Counted from the first letter of the stretch, positions 11,676 to 20,592 are shown. The stretch is 64,000 nucleotides of DNA from Dyella_B sp035503745 (GCF_035503745.1 NZ_DATJTC010000011.1:62001-126000), one strand, 5' to 3'. Notes: generated from the letters alone by a model not told the origin. Made by a program: numbers and translations.

Positions 11676-11993
11676 TCAATCCTCGTCGTTGCCGCGAAAC
11701 GCGCGGCGCAGCAGCAGGAAGGCGCCGATGGTGCCGGCGACGATCGCCGCCGTGGCCACCGGGTGGCGGTTCACATGCCGGCGCAGGCGGCGGTACTGAT
11801 AGTTGGCTTCGTCGGCGAAATCCTCGGCGGCCTGGGCGATGCGCCGGGTGGTGTCGGTGCGGTTGAGCTTGCCCACGGCGCGGCGCCCGCGGCTGACCCA
11901 GCCCTCGGCCGTGTCGGTGACGCCATCGGTGTAATGCCTGACGCGACTGCTAAGGTCGTCCAGGCGACGTTCGATATCGGCTTGCCTGCTCAT
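11676..11993 (-). CDS. DUF883/ElaB-like membrane-anchored protein
   Basis: 105-residue protein with a long charged, probably helical N-terminal region (1-76) and one C-terminal membrane segment at about 78-96, ending in a short charged tail. This is the plan of the ElaB/YqjD/DUF883 family, whose characterised members are tail-anchored inner-membrane proteins associating with ribosomes or protecting against oxidative stress. No catalytic motif is visible. It is the last gene of a leftward run and converges with aceE over the shared terminator. Confidence 0.7.
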   Translation of the reverse strand: MSRQADIERRLDDLSSRVRHYTDGVTDTAEGWVSRGRRAVGKLNRTDTTRRIAQAAEDFADEANYQYRRLRRHVNRHPVATAAIVAGTIGAFLLLRRAFRGNDED

Positions 11994-12071
11994 GGGAATG
12001 CTCCGCCGCTGTCCAGACCTGTCACGTTGCCAGCGCTTACGTGAGCGAGACGTTAACCGCTGCGACTTTGT

Positions 12072-12746
12072 TCAGCCGCCCAGCAGGTTGTAGTCGCCGC
12101 CGCGCTCGATCGCGCGCCGGTACGCCGGTCGCGCGTGGATTTTCTGCAAAAACGCCTGCAGGTGCGGGTAGCGCTCGTCCAGGCCGCCGCGGGCCGCCGC
12201 GACTTCCAGCGGGAAGCTCATGGCGATGTCGGCGACGCTGAATGGAGCGCCGCCGAACCACTCCGCCCTGGCCAGTTCGCCTTCCATGTAGGCAAGGTGC
12301 AGCGCGATCTGCGGATCGACGAAATCGTGCTGTACCTTGCCCGCGATGCCCTTGGCCACCGGCCGCACGAAGAACGGCGCCGGCGCGGTTTGGACGCGGC
12401 GGAACACCAGCTTCAACAGCAACAGCGGCATCGCCGAACCCTCGGCGTAGTGCAGCCAGTAGTTGATGCGCAGCCGTGTGGGCGTGCCGGGTGCTTCGAT
12501 CAGGCGCCCGGCGCCATAGCGATCGCCCAGGTATTGGATGATCGCGCCGGATTCGGCCAGGGTCAGCTCGCCATCGGTGATCACGGGCGACTTGCCCAGC
12601 GGGTGGACTGCGCGCAGTTCCGGCGGCGCGAGCATGGTTTTCCGATCGCGCTCGTAGCGCTTGATCTCATAGGGCAGGCCGAGTTCTTCCAGCAGCCATA
12701 GCACGCGTTGCGAGCGCGAATGGTTGAGGTGATGGACAGTGATCAT
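12072..12746 (-). CDS. Glutathione S-transferase
   Basis: 224-residue cytosolic GST. The N-terminal thioredoxin-like domain (1-80) opens MITVHHLNHSRSQRVLW, with the SRSQR region at the place of the active-site Ser/Tyr and the cis-Pro in GKSPVITDG. The Glu-Ser pair of LAESGAIIQYL, which binds the glutathione gamma-glutamyl group, is present. The C-terminal all-helical domain follows. The ATG overlaps the stop of the upstream membrane-protein gene by 4 nt (ATGA), so the two are translationally coupled. The substrate is unknown. Confidence 0.9.
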   Translation of the reverse strand: MITVHHLNHSRSQRVLWLLEELGLPYEIKRYERDRKTMLAPPELRAVHPLGKSPVITDGELTLAESGAIIQYLGDRYGAGRLIEAPGTPTRLRINYWLHYAEGSAMPLLLLKLVFRRVQTAPAPFFVRPVAKGIAGKVQHDFVDPQIALHLAYMEGELARAEWFGGAPFSVADIAMSFPLEVAAARGGLDERYPHLQAFLQKIHARPAYRRAIERGGDYNLLGG

Positions 12747-13354
12747 GGTCCGTTCCCGGCAATGGTCGCAGGCACCGGCACCGGCCTGAATTCCCGGCGA
12801 ATCGGCGCGCTGGCCAGTTTCTTGATGATCCAGCCGAACAGGCCGGCGATGCCGATGGCCATCAGCGCGCTGAAAATGCGCATCGCGTTGATAAAGCCCT
12901 GCATGACCTGCATCACTTGCTGCGCGTCCGGCTTCGGATGGGGCGGCATCGGAAAGTGATCGAACACGGCGTTGAAATACCACCACTGAAAAAACAGGCC
13001 CGCGACCTGGTAAACCATGCCAAAGCCCATCAGCCCGATAAACAGCTTGCGCGCCCATTCCTTGCGCAACAGCAAACCGATCGAGGCGATCAGCACCGAC
13101 AGTGACATCAGCAGGAACAGCCGGAAGAACCAGATCAGGTGATCGAACATCCAGCCCATCTGCACCGGCATGCCGGGCGGCATGCCCTGCGACAGATGGG
13201 TATGTTGCTGCGCCATCAGCGGCACGAAAACCATCTGCAGCATCAGGTTCTGCAGCAGGCTGATGAGCGAGGCCAATCCGGTCAGGCCGATAAAGATCCA
13301 TGCGAGCACGGTGACGAAGGTGGAACGCACGGGCGTCATGCTTGGGCTGTTCAT
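12743..13354 (-). CDS. Hypothetical four-helix membrane protein
   Basis: 203-residue inner-membrane protein of unknown function. Hydrophobic segments lie at about 13-34, 72-96, 104-125 and 159-180. Between the first two is a Met/His/Gln/Pro-rich loop of about 35 residues (around 45-68) that could bind metal, but this is inference. The gene is coupled to the GST gene by a 4-nt overlap and lies 63 bp downstream of the MFS gene on the same strand, so the three may form one leftward operon. Confidence 0.75.
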   Translation of the reverse strand: MNSPSMTPVRSTFVTVLAWIFIGLTGLASLISLLQNLMLQMVFVPLMAQQHTHLSQGMPPGMPVQMGWMFDHLIWFFRLFLLMSLSVLIASIGLLLRKEWARKLFIGLMGFGMVYQVAGLFFQWWYFNAVFDHFPMPPHPKPDAQQVMQVMQGFINAMRIFSALMAIGIAGLFGWIIKKLASAPIRREFRPVPVPATIAGNGP

Positions 13355-13417
13355 GGACGTTCCTCTATGAAAATGCCGACCCGGTAAAGGGTGTTCGACC
13401 TGCCGCCCACGCGCGCG

Positions 13418-14689
13418 CTAAAGCGTTTGCGCCGAGGCGTCCTTTTCTTCCGCAACCGGTTCCAGATGCAAACGCTGCCGGCGGCGCAAGCCCGGAAACA
13501 TCAGCATCCACAGACCCACCACCACCAGCGTGCCGATACCGCCGACCACCGCCGAGCCAACCGCGCCCAACCACGCGGCCAGCATGCCCGACTCGAATTC
13601 GCCAAGCTGGTTGGACGTGTTGATGAAAATGGAATTGACCGCGCTGACCCGGCCGCGCATGGCATCGGGTGTATCCAGCTGTACCAGCGAACCGCGGATC
13701 ACCATGCTCACCATGTCGAACGCGCCGAGTGCGAACAGCGCGATCAGCGACAGCCACAGGATCTTGGACAGTGCAAACACCAGCGTCGCCACGCCGAAGC
13801 CGGCGACCGAGGCGAACATGATCTTGCCCACGCGCCGCTCCATGCTGTGGCGCGCCAGCCAGAACGACATCAGCAAGGCACCGACCGCCGGTGCTGCGCG
13901 CAGCAGACCCAGGCCCCACGGCCCGGTATGCAGGATGTCCTTGGCGAAGATCGGCAGCAGCGCGGTGGCGCCGCCCAGCAATACCGCGAACAGGTCCAGC
14001 GAAATGACGCCCAGAATATCCTTGCGTTCGCGGATGAAGTGCACGCCCGCAAACAGCGTCTTGACCGTGGCCGGCTCGCGCCTCGGCGGCGCCTGTTCAT
14101 AGCGCAGCTGCGCCACCATGGCGGCGGCGATCAGGTACAGCACCGCCGACACCGCGTACACCACGCCCGGCCCCGCCACGTAGAGCAGGCCGCCCAGGGC
14201 CGGACCCATGATCATCGCCGCCTGCATGGCCGAGCCATTCACCGCCATCGCGCGCGGCAGCAGCGAAGGCGGCACCAGCGCGGGAACCATCGATTGCATC
14301 GAGGGCGATTCGAACGCCTTGGCCACGCTGATGGTGAAAATCAGCGCCAGGATGCCTACCTCGTCGATCGCGTGCAGCAGGGTGAGCGTGGCCAGGGACA
14401 CGATCGCGATCCACTCCACGATCTGCCCGATCAGCACCACCCGGCGCCGGTCGAACTGGTCGGCGATATGGCCCGCAGGCAACGCCAACAGAACCGACGG
14501 GAAGAATTGCACCAGGCCGATCAGCCCCAGGTCGAAGGCGCGCCCGGTCATCGCGTAGATCTGCCAGCCCACCGCCACCGACAGCATCTGGAAGCCGAAG
14601 CTCGACGCCGTGCGCGCACACCAGAAGGCGATATAAGCCCGATGCTGAAACAGCGAATCGGCAGGCGCGGGCTTGGAAGAAATGGGCAT
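13418..14689 (-). CDS. MFS transporter, EntS/MFS_3-like
   Basis: 423-residue major facilitator with about twelve membrane helices. The late loop with MRGRVSAVNSIFINTSNQLGE and the N-terminal half with the helix 2-3 loop HIADQFDRRRV resemble the MFS_3 (transmembrane secretion effector) group, which includes enterobactin exporter EntS. The exported compound is unknown and there is no siderophore gene nearby. The ATG at 14689 gives MPISSKPAP before the first helix. The gene diverges from the LytTR regulator gene across about 100 bp. Confidence 0.85.
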   Translation of the reverse strand: MPISSKPAPADSLFQHRAYIAFWCARTASSFGFQMLSVAVGWQIYAMTGRAFDLGLIGLVQFFPSVLLALPAGHIADQFDRRRVVLIGQIVEWIAIVSLATLTLLHAIDEVGILALIFTISVAKAFESPSMQSMVPALVPPSLLPRAMAVNGSAMQAAMIMGPALGGLLYVAGPGVVYAVSAVLYLIAAAMVAQLRYEQAPPRREPATVKTLFAGVHFIRERKDILGVISLDLFAVLLGGATALLPIFAKDILHTGPWGLGLLRAAPAVGALLMSFWLARHSMERRVGKIMFASVAGFGVATLVFALSKILWLSLIALFALGAFDMVSMVIRGSLVQLDTPDAMRGRVSAVNSIFINTSNQLGEFESGMLAAWLGAVGSAVVGGIGTLVVVGLWMLMFPGLRRRQRLHLEPVAEEKDASAQTL

Positions 14690-14791
14690 CAGCGGTCCTT
14701 GTCCTGAGCGGGCATTATCGATGCCGTCCTGGCTTGCGCAAGGCTGCAGGCACGGGCCATGGGCCGGGCAGGGCTATGTAGAATCGGTCGC

Positions 14792-15664
14792 ATGAGCAAA
14801 GGGCACGGCTTTACCTTCGAGCGTTTTCAGCGCTGGCGGCGATCGTTCGAGATCGCTTTCTGGCCGGTGTTTTTCTTCGTCAATACCCTGTTCAACGGGG
14901 TGATTTCAGGGCTGGACCATCCGCGCGTTTCCGCGTGGCAGCCATGGGTGTGGGAGGCAAGCAGTTCCGCCGCGATGCTGGCGCTGATACCCGCGGTAGT
15001 GGCCGCCTTGCGGCGCTGGCCGATCCGGATCGATACCTTGCGACGCAACCTGCCGTTGCACCTGGCCTGCAGCCTGGTGTTCAGCGTCATCCATGTGTCG
15101 GGCATGGTGGCGCTGCGCAAGCTGGCCTATGTGCTGGCCGGCATGCATTACGACTTCGGCGCGGTGGGTGCGAATTTCGTCTACGAATACCTCAAGGACG
15201 TGCGGTCCTACTTCTGGATATTGGTCACGATCGGCCTGTACCGCTTGTGGGTCGTGCGCCTGCAGGGCGAAGCGCGCTTGCTGGAAGAGCCCGACGTGGG
15301 GCCGCCGGTGGAACCGGTCGAGCAGCCGGAGCGCTTTCTGGTGCGCAAGCTCGGCAGGGAATTTTTGCTCGCCGCGCGCGAGATCGAATGGCTACAGGCT
15401 TCGGGCAACTACGTGAACCTGCATGTGCGCGGGCGCGATTATCCCTTGCGCGCCACCATGGCGGGCATCGAGGCGCGGCTCAATGCGCAGCATTTCGTGC
15501 GCGTGCATCGCAGCTACGTGATCAACCTGGAATTCCTCAGCGAGATCGAGCCGCTGGATACGGGCGACGCGCGCCTGCTGATGCGCGACGGGATGAAGAT
15601 TCCGTGCAGCCGCCGTTATCGCGCCATGCTGCGCGAGCGTTTCGGCCAGGCCACGGTGGCCTAG
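14792..15664 (+). CDS. Membrane-bound LytTR-domain transcription regulator
   Basis: 290-residue protein with four hydrophobic segments (about 21-40, 57-73, 88-110 and 138-156) followed by a cytoplasmic LytTR DNA-binding domain (about 182-286). The hallmark FVRVHRSYVIN lies at 236-246. Such proteins lack a receiver domain and are thought to sense a membrane signal directly. A TAGAAT hexamer at 14779-14784 ends 7 nt before the ATG at 14792, so the mRNA may be leaderless. It diverges from the MFS gene, a possible target. Confidence 0.85.
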   Translation: MSKGHGFTFERFQRWRRSFEIAFWPVFFFVNTLFNGVISGLDHPRVSAWQPWVWEASSSAAMLALIPAVVAALRRWPIRIDTLRRNLPLHLACSLVFSVIHVSGMVALRKLAYVLAGMHYDFGAVGANFVYEYLKDVRSYFWILVTIGLYRLWVVRLQGEARLLEEPDVGPPVEPVEQPERFLVRKLGREFLLAAREIEWLQASGNYVNLHVRGRDYPLRATMAGIEARLNAQHFVRVHRSYVINLEFLSEIEPLDTGDARLLMRDGMKIPCSRRYRAMLRERFGQATVA

Positions 15665-15741
15665 GCGGGCGGTGCGCGGCGGTTGCGCCCAAGTGGCACT
15701 CGTTCCAAGCTAGCGACCTGTCCCTGTCCGGTGTGCTGCCA

Positions 15742-16476
15742 ATGACCCGTCTGCTGCTTCGTCGTTCCGTTCTCCTGCTTGCCGTCTGCGGGCTGTTCGC
15801 GCTTGCCGCCTGTTCGCAACAGCAGTCCAGCGCCCCGTCGCAGGCCAATGCAGCCAAGGCGCAGGCCCAGGTGGAGGCCGACGAAGCCAACACCGAGCTG
15901 CAGAGCTATCGCAAGATGCTGCAGATGAAGAACGATGAGATGGCAGCGGACCTCGGTCAGGAAATCGTGCAGCGATTCCCCACCAGCGATGCTGCCAAGG
16001 AAGTGCAACAAACCCTGCCGGCCGTCGAGCAACGCTGGAAGCAGACCAGCGAGACGCGCCGCCTGGCGGCGCTATGGACCTACCAGGTCGGCCCGATGGA
16101 AGGCGGCACGCAATCGACCGCCAGCCTCTACAGCACCTCGCCCTCGGGCGATCGGGCCGTGCGCCTGGTGCTGCGCCGGCATACCAAATGGGGTCAGAGC
16201 GTGTTCCTGTTCGGTACCGGCCATGGTTTTGTGTGCAAGGGCAATTGCACGATCCAGGCGCAGTTCGACGGCAAGTCGCATCCGTTGCGCGCGTTTCTGC
16301 CCACCACCGGCGAGCCGGCGATCTTCATCCGCGACGACAAGCCGTTCATCGAGGCGATGCAGAAAACCAAGCGCATCACCATGAACGTGGAAATGCAGGA
16401 TGGCGGCAAGCAGACGCTGGTGTTTGAAACCGGCGGCTACGATCCGGGCAAGTGGGTGAGCCTGGGCAAGAAATAA
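15742..16476 (+). CDS. Predicted outer-membrane lipoprotein, unknown function
   Basis: 244-residue lipoprotein. A signal peptide ends in lipobox LAAC, with lipidated Cys24 and then SQQQ. An Ala/Gln/Glu-rich helical section (about 30-90) precedes a beta-rich C-terminal domain that includes a CKGNC pair, a possible disulphide. I do not recognise the family with certainty. The start is the ATG at 15742, directly before the hydrophobic stretch. It lies 77 bp downstream of the LytTR regulator gene. Confidence 0.75.
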   Translation: MTRLLLRRSVLLLAVCGLFALAACSQQQSSAPSQANAAKAQAQVEADEANTELQSYRKMLQMKNDEMAADLGQEIVQRFPTSDAAKEVQQTLPAVEQRWKQTSETRRLAALWTYQVGPMEGGTQSTASLYSTSPSGDRAVRLVLRRHTKWGQSVFLFGTGHGFVCKGNCTIQAQFDGKSHPLRAFLPTTGEPAIFIRDDKPFIEAMQKTKRITMNVEMQDGGKQTLVFETGGYDPGKWVSLGKK

Positions 16477-16480
16477 CGCT

Positions 16481-16497
16481 GTGCACGGGCCGTGCAC
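16481..16497. other. Perfect palindrome GTGCACGG-G-CCGTGCAC
   Basis: A 17-bp interrupted palindrome sits 4 bp after the stop of the 15742 lipoprotein gene and 39 bp before the next gene. No T-run follows, so it is either a transcript-end hairpin or a protein-binding site. Confidence 0.35.
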
Positions 16498-16536
16498 GCG
16501 TGCGTTTGATCGCCTGTCCGTGATGGAGAAAGTGCC

Positions 16537-17010
16537 ATGTTGAACAAGCGAGTGTTGATGATGGTAGTGGCCGGCGCGTTGCTCGCCGGATGCGCCAGCG
16601 TTCCCTACGCGCAGCGCCTGCAGCAGCGCCAGCAGGCCTACAACGCAGCCGCCGGCGCGCCGGTACGAAGTTTTCGCCTCATCCTTGGTGCGCAAATTTA
16701 TTCGTGGGAGCCGCTCAGCGATACGCAGCTGGTGGTCTACACCTTGCCCACGCGTGCCTATTTGCTGGACGTGTGGCCGTGCAACAACCTCACCTTCACC
16801 AACAGCATCGGCCTGACCAGTTTCGCCGACCAGGTGCAGACCGGTTTCGACAAGGTGCTGCAGGGGCGCGGCTACGTGCCTTGCATGATCAAGCAGATCC
16901 GCCCCGTCGATCTGGCGCAGCTTAAGCTGGACAAGGCCGCCGAAGAGCAGCGCCACATCGACAGCCTGCAACGCAACGGCAGCAGTACGCCAGCGCCCGG
17001 CAACGGCTGA
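16537..17010 (+). CDS. DUF6491-like lipoprotein, copy 1
   Basis: 157-residue lipoprotein with signal peptide and lipobox LAGC (Cys19). The mature part carries AYNAAAGAPVRSF, SWEPLSDTQLVVYT and AYLLDVW, features I associate with the DUF6491 family, whose function is unknown. Two cysteines (in WPCNN and VPCMI) could form a disulphide. A closely similar paralogue is encoded at 17381, with only a small Cys-rich gene between, indicating a local duplication. Confidence 0.75.
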   Translation: MLNKRVLMMVVAGALLAGCASVPYAQRLQQRQQAYNAAAGAPVRSFRLILGAQIYSWEPLSDTQLVVYTLPTRAYLLDVWPCNNLTFTNSIGLTSFADQVQTGFDKVLQGRGYVPCMIKQIRPVDLAQLKLDKAAEEQRHIDSLQRNGSSTPAPGNG

Positions 17011-17013
17011 TCG

Positions 17014-17289
17014 ATGCGCGAACCGGAGATCTACTGTCCGCATTGCGCCTGGCGTCCGCTTGGCAGCAGCCGCTGGCTTTGCTCCCATCACATGGGCGGT
17101 TGCGGCACGAAGTGGAACACGTTCTGGACCGGCGGCGTCTGTCCGGGCTGCGGTTGCCGCTGGGAAATCACCGCGTGCCTGTCGTGCAAGCAGTTCGCGC
17201 TGCACAAGGACTGGTATCACTGGCCCGAACCCGATGCCGGGCAGCAACGCGACCGCGTGCGCGAAACGGAATACCCGGCCGGACCATGA
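17014..17289 (+). CDS. Small Cys-rich zinc-ribbon-like protein
   Basis: 91-residue soluble protein with repeated cysteine pairs: CPHC near the N-terminus, then LCSHHMGGCGTKWNTFW, CPGCGC and CLSC. The spacing suggests two zinc-ribbon-like knuckles. It starts 3 bp after the stop of the first DUF6491-like gene, which argues for one transcript. I do not recognise a named family. It has no signal peptide, unlike its two lipoprotein neighbours. Confidence 0.65.
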   Translation: MREPEIYCPHCAWRPLGSSRWLCSHHMGGCGTKWNTFWTGGVCPGCGCRWEITACLSCKQFALHKDWYHWPEPDAGQQRDRVRETEYPAGP

Positions 17290-17380
17290 CGCCTTCGCGC
17301 CGGCACGCACGTGGCCGGACGCTGTGCACTCTCGCCAAGCTGGCGCGTTGATACGCGAAGGATGCTTTGGGAGTTGTGCC

Positions 17381-17884
17381 ATGTCCAAGTCGCGCGCCAT
17401 AGCCGCCATAGCCGTCGCTCTGCTCGCAGCCATGCTTGCGGCCTGTTCCAGCGTGCCGGTATCGCAAGCGCAGCAGCAACGCCAGAACGCCTACGCCGCG
17501 GCGGCGGGCGCGCCCGTGCGCAGCTTCGTCTACCTCGGCCGGATGTGGTCGTGGGAGCCTCTCGGCGACCGGCAGCTGGTGGTCTACACCACGCCGAACA
17601 AGGCGTATCTGCTGGACGTATGGGGTTGCCCGAACCTGCCGTGGACGCAGGTCATCGGCCTCACCGCCAGCTTCCATGAGGTGCAGGCCAACTTCGACAA
17701 GGTATTGGCTGGCGGCCCGTATCCGCCGTGTCCGATCACCCAGATCCGGCCGCTTGACCTGACCCGCCTGAAGCTGGCGCAGCAGTCGCCGCGCGAGGTC
17801 GATGTGCAGTCCAGGAACGATGCCGCCACGCCGCCGGGCCAAGCCGGTCAATCGGGCCAACCGGGTCAGTCCGGACGGCCGTGA
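17381..17884 (+). CDS. DUF6491-like lipoprotein, copy 2
   Basis: 167-residue lipoprotein with lipobox LAAC (Cys22), paralogous to the gene at 16537. Shared segments include AAAGAPVRSF, SWEPLGDRQLVVYTTP and AYLLDVWGC. The C-terminus has a short GQ/SGQPGQ-type low-complexity tail absent from copy 1. The ATG at 17381 is preferred because upstream in-frame sequence has no signal peptide logic. Its 3' end converges with the ferritin-like gene after 24 bp. Confidence 0.75.
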   Translation: MSKSRAIAAIAVALLAAMLAACSSVPVSQAQQQRQNAYAAAAGAPVRSFVYLGRMWSWEPLGDRQLVVYTTPNKAYLLDVWGCPNLPWTQVIGLTASFHEVQANFDKVLAGGPYPPCPITQIRPLDLTRLKLAQQSPREVDVQSRNDAATPPGQAGQSGQPGQSGRP

Positions 17885-17908
17885 CCGGCTGCTCCCTCAG
17901 GGGCGGGT

Positions 17909-18766
17909 TTATTGCAGGAACAGTTTCTCGCTGATGCGGGCGAGCGGCTTTTCCAGCGTCTGCTGCAGCCGGGGCGGCAGATCCAGCGGCTTGAGCAGCA
18001 TCTTCACCGTCATTTCCGCAGGGATGTGCCGGCGCAGCAATGCCTGGGCGGGGCCTGCCACTTTCAGAAACTGCGCTTTGTCGTCCTTGTAATGGGGGTA
18101 GCACTGGTTGAAGACGTGGCGCAGCGCGATGTCGCTGTCCTCGTTGCGGATCTCGTTGACCCGGCGCAGGATCGCGCGGAACACCTTGTAGCGACCCAGC
18201 CGTTCCTGTTCGCGGTAACGCGTGAAGGCCTGGTAGAAGTGCTTGTAGTGGCGTACTTCGTCGCTCTTGATGTGACTGGTCAGCTGCTTGAGCACGGGCT
18301 CGTCCACGATGTCGTTCAGGGCGCGGTAAAGGCTGGCGGTGCCGGTTTCCACCACGCAGCGCGCGGCCAGTTCCAGGCCGCGCGAGGGTTCGAGCTGTTC
18401 ATTGGTGCACAGCGCGCCATAGTCGTCCCAGAACGCCTTGAAGCCGCTGTCCCAGTCGAACTCCGGCCACACGTGGCGCACGTACGCAGCCAGCGCCCGG
18501 CCGTGCTGCAGTTCTTCGTGCTCCCAGTGTTCGCGCAGCCAGGCCTGTAGTTCCAGGTCGCCGTCGAAATGCTCGATCAGGTTGTGCGTGTAGAGATCGG
18601 AGCCGCTTTCCACGAACGAGGCGCTGCAAAGCAGAAGGAAAAGGTTCTCGTTATGCCGCACGCGCGCGACATCGATGTCGGCAAAGTTGAGGCTTTCCAG
18701 GGTCCATGGCAGGACGGGGCTGTAGTCCACGCGGAATTTCCTGTGCAAAAAGGCCACCCGGCCCAT
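17909..18766 (-). CDS. Ferritin-like diiron-domain protein
   Basis: 285-residue, mostly helical protein with a plausible diiron ligand set: E53 (FVESG), E85-x-x-H88 (EELQHG), E140 (VVETG) and E170-x-x-H173 (DEVRHY). This fits the ferritin-like/acyl-carrier desaturase-like superfamily. The actual reaction is unknown. It has no signal peptide. It converges with the second DUF6491-like gene and is followed upstream by a leftward universal stress protein gene. Confidence 0.75.
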   Translation of the reverse strand: MGRVAFLHRKFRVDYSPVLPWTLESLNFADIDVARVRHNENLFLLLCSASFVESGSDLYTHNLIEHFDGDLELQAWLREHWEHEELQHGRALAAYVRHVWPEFDWDSGFKAFWDDYGALCTNEQLEPSRGLELAARCVVETGTASLYRALNDIVDEPVLKQLTSHIKSDEVRHYKHFYQAFTRYREQERLGRYKVFRAILRRVNEIRNEDSDIALRHVFNQCYPHYKDDKAQFLKVAGPAQALLRRHIPAEMTVKMLLKPLDLPPRLQQTLEKPLARISEKLFLQ

Positions 18767-18842
18767 GACAGATCGGGGACAACAGCATAAAGGGTGAACG
18801 CTGCCGCGGATTAATGCTAACCGACCCGCCCGGGTCCAGGCA

Positions 18843-19259
18843 TCAGCGCACCACGGTCACCGGCACATGCGAGCCGGCCAGCACGTCGTCGGAGACCGAG
18901 CCGAGCAGCCAGCGTCCCAGGGCGCCCCGTCCGGTATGGCCGATCACGATGTGATCGATGGGGTGCTGCCTGACCTGGTTGAGCAGCACGTCGCCCGGGC
19001 TGCCGTGGGTGATTTCCAGGTCCACGAAGCGGTCCGAATCCGGGGCGATGGCACGCAGCTCCTGCTCCAGTTCCTGGGTTCGCAAGGTGGCCGAATCGGT
19101 CATCATCAGGCTGCAGGCGTCGGCGCCGCCCTGGGCCACCTGCAGTACCGAAACCACGCGTACCCGGCCGCCGCCGCAGCGGGCCAGGTCCATGGCGAAA
19201 CGAAAAGCACGCTGGGAGGACTCCGAGCTGTCATAGCCGACCAGCGAATACTTGAGCAT
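18843..19259 (-). CDS. Universal stress protein (UspA family)
   Basis: 138-residue single-domain Usp. The N-terminus is LVGYDSSESSQRA, and the ATP-binding loop GHTGRGALGRWLLGS follows the G-2x-G-9x-G(S) rule, so it likely binds ATP. I chose the ATG at 19259 because AGGAGG lies 5 nt upstream; an in-frame ATG six codons earlier lacks this. It diverges from the exported-protein gene at 19475. Confidence 0.9.
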   Translation of the reverse strand: MLKYSLVGYDSSESSQRAFRFAMDLARCGGGRVRVVSVLQVAQGGADACSLMMTDSATLRTQELEQELRAIAPDSDRFVDLEITHGSPGDVLLNQVRQHPIDHIVIGHTGRGALGRWLLGSVSDDVLAGSHVPVTVVR

Positions 19260-19474
19260 GTTTTCCTCCTTGGCCAAGCGTGTTGCGCGCCTTGGATCAG
19301 TGTGCGCGGCGCGTCGTTAGTTAAGCATCAAGCCTGGGGAAACAATAGACGGCGTCTTCACCAAACCTTGTCATTTCTGAACAAGACGACAGTTTCTTGC
19401 TGTTTCGTTCAGTTTTAAGGTTGGACACTCTCCACTCGGCTCGACGAGCGTCAACGCAACGTAAGGAGACTTCC

Positions 19475-19942
19475 ATGAGCAAGCGTACTCTTGGTTTGAC
19501 CGCCGCCCTGATTCTTGGTGCCGCCGGCTTGGCCGGCCTGCCCGCCAACCCGGCCCACGCGGCCGCGGTGGCCAATATCAAGTGCCATCTGAAATTCAAC
19601 CTGGCCGGCTGGTCGGCGTTGTACCAGCACGCCGAAGGCAGCGGTCGCGTTACCTGCGACAACGGCCAGGTGTCGGCCGTGAAAATTTCCATGGTCGGCG
19701 GCGGCCTCACCGCCGGCAAGTTCCGTATCGACAACGGTACCGGCGAGATCAGCCATGTGCGTGGCATCCACGATGTGTTCGGCGATTACGCCCAGGCCGG
19801 TGCGTCGGCTGGCGTGGTCAAGAGCGGTACGGCGCAGGTGCTGACCAAGGGCACCACGTCGATCGCCCTGAGCGGCAGCGGCGAAGGCATCAACCTGGGC
19901 GTGGCGGTGGACAAGTTCTCCATCACGCCGGCCGGCCACTAA
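19475..19942 (+). CDS. Small exported protein of unknown function
   Basis: 155-residue protein with a clear Sec signal peptide (cleavage likely after AHA, about residue 29). The mature domain of about 125 residues is Gly-rich and probably beta-stranded, with two cysteines (C37 and C61) that may pair in the periplasm. The start follows AAGGAG 7 nt upstream. The ending hairpin at 19963 suggests a monocistronic gene. I do not recognise the family. Confidence 0.75.
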   Translation: MSKRTLGLTAALILGAAGLAGLPANPAHAAAVANIKCHLKFNLAGWSALYQHAEGSGRVTCDNGQVSAVKISMVGGGLTAGKFRIDNGTGEISHVRGIHDVFGDYAQAGASAGVVKSGTAQVLTKGTTSIALSGSGEGINLGVAVDKFSITPAGH

Positions 19943-19962
19943 GCACATTTTTTTGCGGCAAG

Positions 19963-19988
19963 CGAAAGGCGCCTGGTGGCGCCTTTCG
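19963..19988 (+). terminator. Hairpin after the 19475 gene
   Basis: Perfect 11-bp stem CGAAAGGCGCC/GGCGCCTTTCG with TGGT loop. Only a short T-rich tail follows, so termination efficiency is uncertain. Confidence 0.55.
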
Positions 19989-20043
19989 TCGTTTAAGCAC
20001 AGCGTATACTCGCCCGGCAGCGTTTCTTTGCGGGGGTCTGTCC

Positions 20044-20592
20044 ATGCGTCGCGTTTGGGTCATGCTGGCGATGATCTGCCTGCTGGGCTTGCTGGCCCCG
20101 CCGGCGTTCTCGGGGATCAAAGTGGGCAATCCGCAGGTGGGCCAGGCCGCTCCGGCCTTCCGCTTGCAGGACCAGAACGGCCATTGGCGCGCGCCGTCCG
20201 ATTACCACGGCCGCTGGCTGGTGCTGTACTTCTATCCGAAAGACTTCACCCCCGGCTGCACCACGGAAGTGTGTGCGTTTCGCGATAACCTCGCCAAGCT
20301 GCGCCAGGCCGGCGCGGATGTGGTGGGCGTGAGCCTGGATGACGTCAAATCCCATGAGGAATTCGCGGCCAAGTATCATGTGCCGTTTCCGCTGCTCTCC
20401 GATGCCAACCGCCAAGTGGCGATCAGCTACGGTGTGCTGACGTCCGCGGTGGGTTTTCACTTCGCCAGGCGCACCACCTTCCTGATCGATCCCAGCGGCA
20501 AGATCGCCAAGATCTATCGCGAGGTGGATCCGGAAAAAAATTCCGCCGAGGTACTGAGCGACCTCATCACTTTGAAGAAGGCGTTCCATTGA
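20044..20592 (+). CDS. Exported Bcp-type peroxiredoxin
   Basis: 182-residue thioredoxin-fold peroxidase of the AhpC/TSA-Bcp group that reduces hydroperoxides. It has a signal peptide (1-23). The active site FTPGCTTEVC carries peroxidatic Cys72 and a resolving Cys77 five residues later, the atypical 2-Cys arrangement of Bcp. Most Bcp proteins are cytoplasmic, so this is a periplasmic variant. Its stop overlaps the ATG of the next gene (TGATG). Confidence 0.88.
   Translation: MRRVWVMLAMICLLGLLAPPAFSGIKVGNPQVGQAAPAFRLQDQNGHWRAPSDYHGRWLVLYFYPKDFTPGCTTEVCAFRDNLAKLRQAGADVVGVSLDDVKSHEEFAAKYHVPFPLLSDANRQVAISYGVLTSAVGFHFARRTTFLIDPSGKIAKIYREVDPEKNSAEVLSDLITLKKAFH

Noticed and set aside
8776..11679. 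Very long leftward frame (967 codons) opposite aceE
   Set aside because: Entirely antisense to aceE, His/Ala/Arg-rich in the way typical of GC-rich shadow frames.
13391..14707. 438-codon rightward frame over the MFS gene
   Set aside because: Antisense shadow of a clear MFS transporter; composition dominated by Arg, His and Gln.
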